Position numbers and translations under genes: made by a program. From the NCBI GenBank assembly GCA_039096225.1, contig JBBPEB010000017.1, forward strand, positions 698,501 through 762,500: a stretch of DNA of 64,000 bases, in the 5' to 3' direction. Source of the DNA: Blastocystis sp. Blastoise (taxonomy: Eukaryota; Sar; Bigyra; Opalinata; Blastocystidae). Positions within the stretch are counted from its first letter, which is position 1. Each line of letters begins with the position of its first letter. Positions 60,116 to 64,000 of the stretch are shown here, in pieces. The notes beneath the pieces are model-generated. The model made no database searches and had not been told where the DNA came from. It was given only the letters and a program-made list of their open reading frames with translations.

Positions 60116-61073
60116 TCAACTTTCATCGCTCCATTCGCAATCACTTTCCTGTTCCTCATTCTCATCAACAGGATCTTTGGATGTTTTTTTCAATGTTTCC
60201 TCTGTGTCTTCAACAGAACGTTTATATGTTTTTGAAGGAGGAATAAATTCTTTATCTGCTCTGATTTCATGAGATTCATCTATATATAAGTTCAAGAGTA
60301 ATATGAGACAAACAAAATTTTAAAAAATAAGAAGTAACCATACCTTTGATAATAGACCCTGAGTGTATTTCATTTTTAGGTATATCCTATACATATTTTA
60401 GAAACTAAGATATAAATAAATATACTGTTTTATTCATGGCATGCTTAAGAGTAAACTCTTTTGCACATATTTGATATTGTTCTTTGTCTTTTAAGAACAA
60501 TTCACTCTACATATATATATCCAGAGCATCAATTATTTTTAAAAACATACAATTTCAGGAACAAGACCATCTTTGGCATTCGGCTCAGCAATCAATAAAC
60601 GAATAGATGTTAATAGTGTAGAAATATTTATGGATGGAGCCCAATTTCCCTATTCTAATAGTTATTATTAATATAATTAGCATACTGCAGGAGGCATCTT
60701 CAATAAATCTAAGCATATTCTCCCATTTGAATCAATATTTGGATGATAAATTGGTGTATCAAATCTAACTTTTGGTGGTTCAAATGGATATCGTTCAGGA
60801 AGAGTTAAAGATACTTTAAATAACCCATCTTCATATGGAGATCCTTCAGGTCCAGTAATATCTATAATTATTGCATCATTAGTATAGTCTTTATATAGAA
60901 TTTACCTACCAGCTTTGAAGGAGTACATATTCTCATCATCTGGATAAACAAAAATACCTAAATAGAAGATATGATTTTCGAAATGATGATCAACAAATAC
61001 CTGGAGGTGGAGATGTCTGTAAGATTTTTATTTCTGATTGTAATCTATTCTTTAAAATAGTTCCTGATGACAT
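60116..61073 (-). CDS. UBE2T-like ubiquitin-conjugating enzyme E2 with acidic C-terminal tail
   Basis: E2 enzyme; the closest remembered family is UBE2T, the E2 for FANCD2/FANCI monoubiquitination in the Fanconi pathway. Start ATG at 61071-61073 gives [18 protein letters not shown], then SPPPGI. The core has [32 protein letters not shown], the HPN motif in [20 protein letters not shown] (catalytic Cys in GRICLD), [19 protein letters not shown] and [13 protein letters not shown]. These are diagnostic of UBE2T rather than UBE2D. A C-terminal tail of about 60 residues is acidic (SDCEWSDES) and unlike the short basic UBE2T tail. Exons are split by small introns with ordinary, not TA-rich, ends. 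Stop TGA at 60116-60118. Confidence 0.9.
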
Positions 61074-61923
61074 ATTGAAGTAATATTTGCGATTTCTTTT
61101 TATTTTATATTTTTTTATCTTTTTATTGTTTCTTAAGTCACATACATTTATAATAGAGTAATTCAGTATGTAAACTTGAGATTCACACTTCCCAGCTTCA
61201 TAATTTAGTATATATATACAGCAAAAGTTAAAAGACATGTTTCATGGGGGTCTCTGTTTCAATTTATTTATCGGTTTAATACATTGGAGAAGATATGTAT
61301 ATTTTGTAGTTACAATATAAATTATTAAGAATATGTGTTAGAACACCTTTGAATATAATTGTTAATCAAGTTCTCTCTAAATACATTTTTTAATATTAAA
61401 AAGTAGTTTATATATTCTTCTGAATTAAAATCTATTAATTGTAAATAATATTGTGTTATTTTATGAAGATTAACAAAAATAAAGAAAATAAATAAAACAA
61501 ATAATTCAAAAAGAATAAAGAATCACACTCACGATTCTTTTAAAAGAAAAACAAATAAATATCTAATGAAAAGAGAACAATGGAAAGATAATAAAGAAAA
61601 ATAATTATAGTAAATTTATAAATTAGATTAAAAAGATAATATATAATATTTAATATATATATAATGTAGATGAACAAAAAATATATATAAAAACATTCAT
61701 AAAATTTATTAAAAAGATTTTTATATATAATATATATCATTTGTTAAATATAAAATAAATATATAAATAAAAAGTAATTTCTATATATATATATATAATG
61801 AATTGTGTATAAAAAAATAGTATTGAATAATATATATATTAAAGAATGAATACATATATATATAATAGTATTCTTATTATTATCATAGTATTGAAAGAAA
61901 TGTGAATATAGCATTGCAAAGCA

Positions 61924-61963
<40 letters not shown>

Positions 61964-62446
61964 GATTGAGAATAGAAAGAAAGAATAGCATAAAACGACA
62001 AAAATTATATATAAATATATAATTTCTAGAATTAGAATAATATTTGAAAGCACTTTATATATACAGATATATATAATTATAATTATATTTATAGCATGAT
62101 AATAACAATAGAATGAATTTGAAATATATATAGATATAAAGCAATTAATTGAACATGAAGTGGCTAAATAATAAATAGAATACAGAAACAATATAAAGCA
62201 AGCGATATTATATACATATATATATATTTCATAGAAAAACAAAAACCATAAATATATTAATGAAAGAAATAAAAATAAAAGGATATATATATATATAAAG
62301 GCAAATATTTCTAAAACATAAAAATAGAAGTCAACAATATTCTTATAAATATATAATATACATAAATATACATAAATACATTATATGATTATAATACTAC
62401 GAAATAAAGAAACGATTCTTATTTTAAAAGACTATTAATATTCTTC
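61074..62446. other. Intergenic AT-rich region
   Basis: About 1.4 kb between the start of the E2 gene and the 3' end of the PEP-utilising enzyme gene. Minus-strand frames here (61540-61740, 61744-62001, 61883-62242) are Ile/Tyr/Leu strings from TA repeats, without coding character. Confidence 0.5.
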
Positions 62447-64000
62447 TTATTCTTCTTTCTCCTCTAATATCTCTACTATTCCTTTATTGCCATCTATTTT
62501 AATATACATTCCCGTGGTTATTTTCTCTGTTAATCGATATACATTAACAACACAAGGTATATTCATATCTCTGGCCATTAGTGCCAAATGACTCGTATTC
62601 CCGCCAATCCCTCCGATGGCGCCACTAATATTATAAAATAAAGGACTATATGTAATATCTGTATGTTCTGCAACTAATATATCTCCTTCTATAATATCAA
62701 TATCTTCAGGTCTATCAACTACTACCGCTCGTCCTTCTACTATTCCTTTCACTACAGGAGTACCAGACAGTTTTAATAATGAACGAAATTGAGCTTCGTC
62801 CTTCGTACGTTTTGAAAGGCACATGGCAGCAAAGTTCGGCGTAAAAACACAACGAGGGGAAATCATGTGCTTGGAACATTCGAAAGATTCTTTCTTTTCT
62901 TTTATTATTTTTTTAATATCACTTGGTAGTTGTTGACTTGTTTCATATGTTTGTATAGATGCGAAAGATATATAAAATATATCGTTAAGAGCATCTATCT
63001 TTTGTTCTTGTAATAATTTCTTTGATATTTGTATAAGTTTTTGACGTACTAAGTAACTATAATAAGCATATAGATGAAGGTGATGCTGACTCAGTTGATA
63101 TATAATATGACAAATATCATAATATTGCATTATCTTCTTTCGATCCTTTTTGGAAATCTTCTTTCCTAACTATATATATGTATATAATACATATTAAAAA
63201 AAAGATATAGGAATGAATAATAAATGAATAGAATCACATTAAACAATGAATTATATATATATATATATATTAATATAGGAATGAATAATAAATGAATAAA
63301 ATCACATTAAACAATAAATAATATATATATATATATACAGATTCAACTGTTTTCAATTGCATTTGTTTTCGTTTTTCAGGAGATCGAGTAGTGAACGCAT
63401 TGGACATATCGACATATAATATTAATTTCACGAGCATAGAAGGTTTCTCTGCAAATCTATAGTGTATAATCAATATTATCATATTATTATTATATAGTTA
63501 TTATATAGTTATTATTATATAGTTATTATTATATAGTTATTATTATATAGTTATTATTATTTAGTTATTATTATATAGTTATTATTATTTAGTTATTATT
63601 ATATAGTTATTATTATATAGTTATTATTATAATATACACAAATTAAGTAAATTTTTAATTCAAATAATATATATATATATATATATATATAATTATGACT
63701 AGAATCACCAAGTTACCATCAAATATAAAATATACAATTATATATATATATACCTTTCACTCATAATATCTAGATCTTTTGGTCCTCTCATTCCGTAGTT
63801 ACTCATAAATGTTGACCATTTAGCGCCAACACTTTTGGCGGTAGGGTCCGTTGACTCTGTGAGGGAGGTAAAATATTTCTTAATTCCTTCTTCATTGTTC
63901 TTATCCAAGAAAATCTATATATAGAATAGATATATATATATATAATAGATATAAGTAAATAATATATATTATGAAAAATATATAATAATAATCAATATAT
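62447..64000 (-). CDS. PEP-utilising dikinase-family enzyme (PpsA/Rph-like), C-terminal part, cut by the window edge
   Basis: The C-terminal phosphohistidine ('mobile') domain is clear: GTPVVKGIVEGRAVVVDRPED, then GDILVAEHTDITYSPLF, GGIGGNTSHLALMARDMNIPCVVNV and the closing GMYIKIDGNKGIVEIL. The phospho-acceptor His is in NTSHLALMAR. Upstream exons give helical sequence (NYGMRGPKDLDIMSER; RTKDEAQFRSLLKLSG), as in PEP synthase and rifampicin phosphotransferase, where the swivelling domain follows a helical substrate domain. The N-terminal ATP-grasp domain would lie right of 64000. Exons seen: about 63761-63915, 63339-63462 and 62447-63175; stop at 62447-62449. Such enzymes are mainly bacterial and occur sporadically in eukaryotes. 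Intron content shows the gene is settled in this genome. Exact reaction cannot be set from this part. Confidence 0.8.
63480..63632. repeat. 14-bp AT tandem repeat in an intron
   Basis: About ten units of AGTTATTATTATAT, with one-base variants, in an intron of the PEP-utilising enzyme gene. Confidence 0.85.

Noticed and set aside
63480-63632. CRISPR-like regular repeat
   Set aside because: The 14-bp units are directly adjacent without spacers and lie in an intron, so this is a minisatellite, not a CRISPR array.

Overview
The window is nuclear DNA from an unidentified, strongly AT-rich microbial eukaryote (protist-like). Protein-coding genes are broken by many short introns. These introns almost always open with GTATATAT and close with TATATAG, and they are full of simple repeats. 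Exons join in frame across them and give recognisable eukaryotic proteins. I cannot name the species. No viral genes, CRISPR arrays or convincing transposons were seen.

Layout, left to right. An eIF4B-like translation factor (293-2184, +) is followed by gatA, the amidase subunit of Glu-tRNA(Gln) amidotransferase (2606-5673, -). Next come a giant 2650-residue modular type I surface protein (6764-16112, +) and a site-1 protease homologue (16698-20125, +). 20.3-21.5 kb holds a 97-bp tandem repeat and a cluster of micro-exons on the minus strand. 21.5-23.4 kb looks non-coding and ends in a tRNA-Gln-like structure. About 23.56-28.26 kb is one huge C-poor, purine-rich repeat. 28.3-36.7 kb is mostly empty apart from two paralogous orphan genes (minus strand) and a 65-codon gene. 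The right half is gene-dense: a BTB-like/TLDc protein (36706-38353, +), UDP-glucose:glycoprotein glucosyltransferase (38738-45409, -), a ceramide synthase (46345-48857, +), a PIF1 helicase with a long C-terminal tail (49422-53948, -), a four-domain GILT-like protein with degenerate active sites and an Asp-rich insert (54723-59639, -), a UBE2T-like E2 (60116-61073, -), and the 3' part of a PEP-utilising (PpsA/Rph-like) enzyme running off the right edge (62447-64000, -).

Several products act in the secretory pathway (site-1 protease, UGGT, GILT-like protein, ceramide synthase, surface protein), but they do not form an operon-like unit and the clustering may be chance. The most interesting items are the GILT-like protein that keeps the family's Cys signature in four domains but has lost every CXXC, the prodomain-less site-1 protease, the orphan paralogue pair, the repeated palindromic word around CCGCGG inside exons, and the (TA)n-ended intron design. 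Splice sites were assigned by eye; exon edges are firm where stated and approximate elsewhere.
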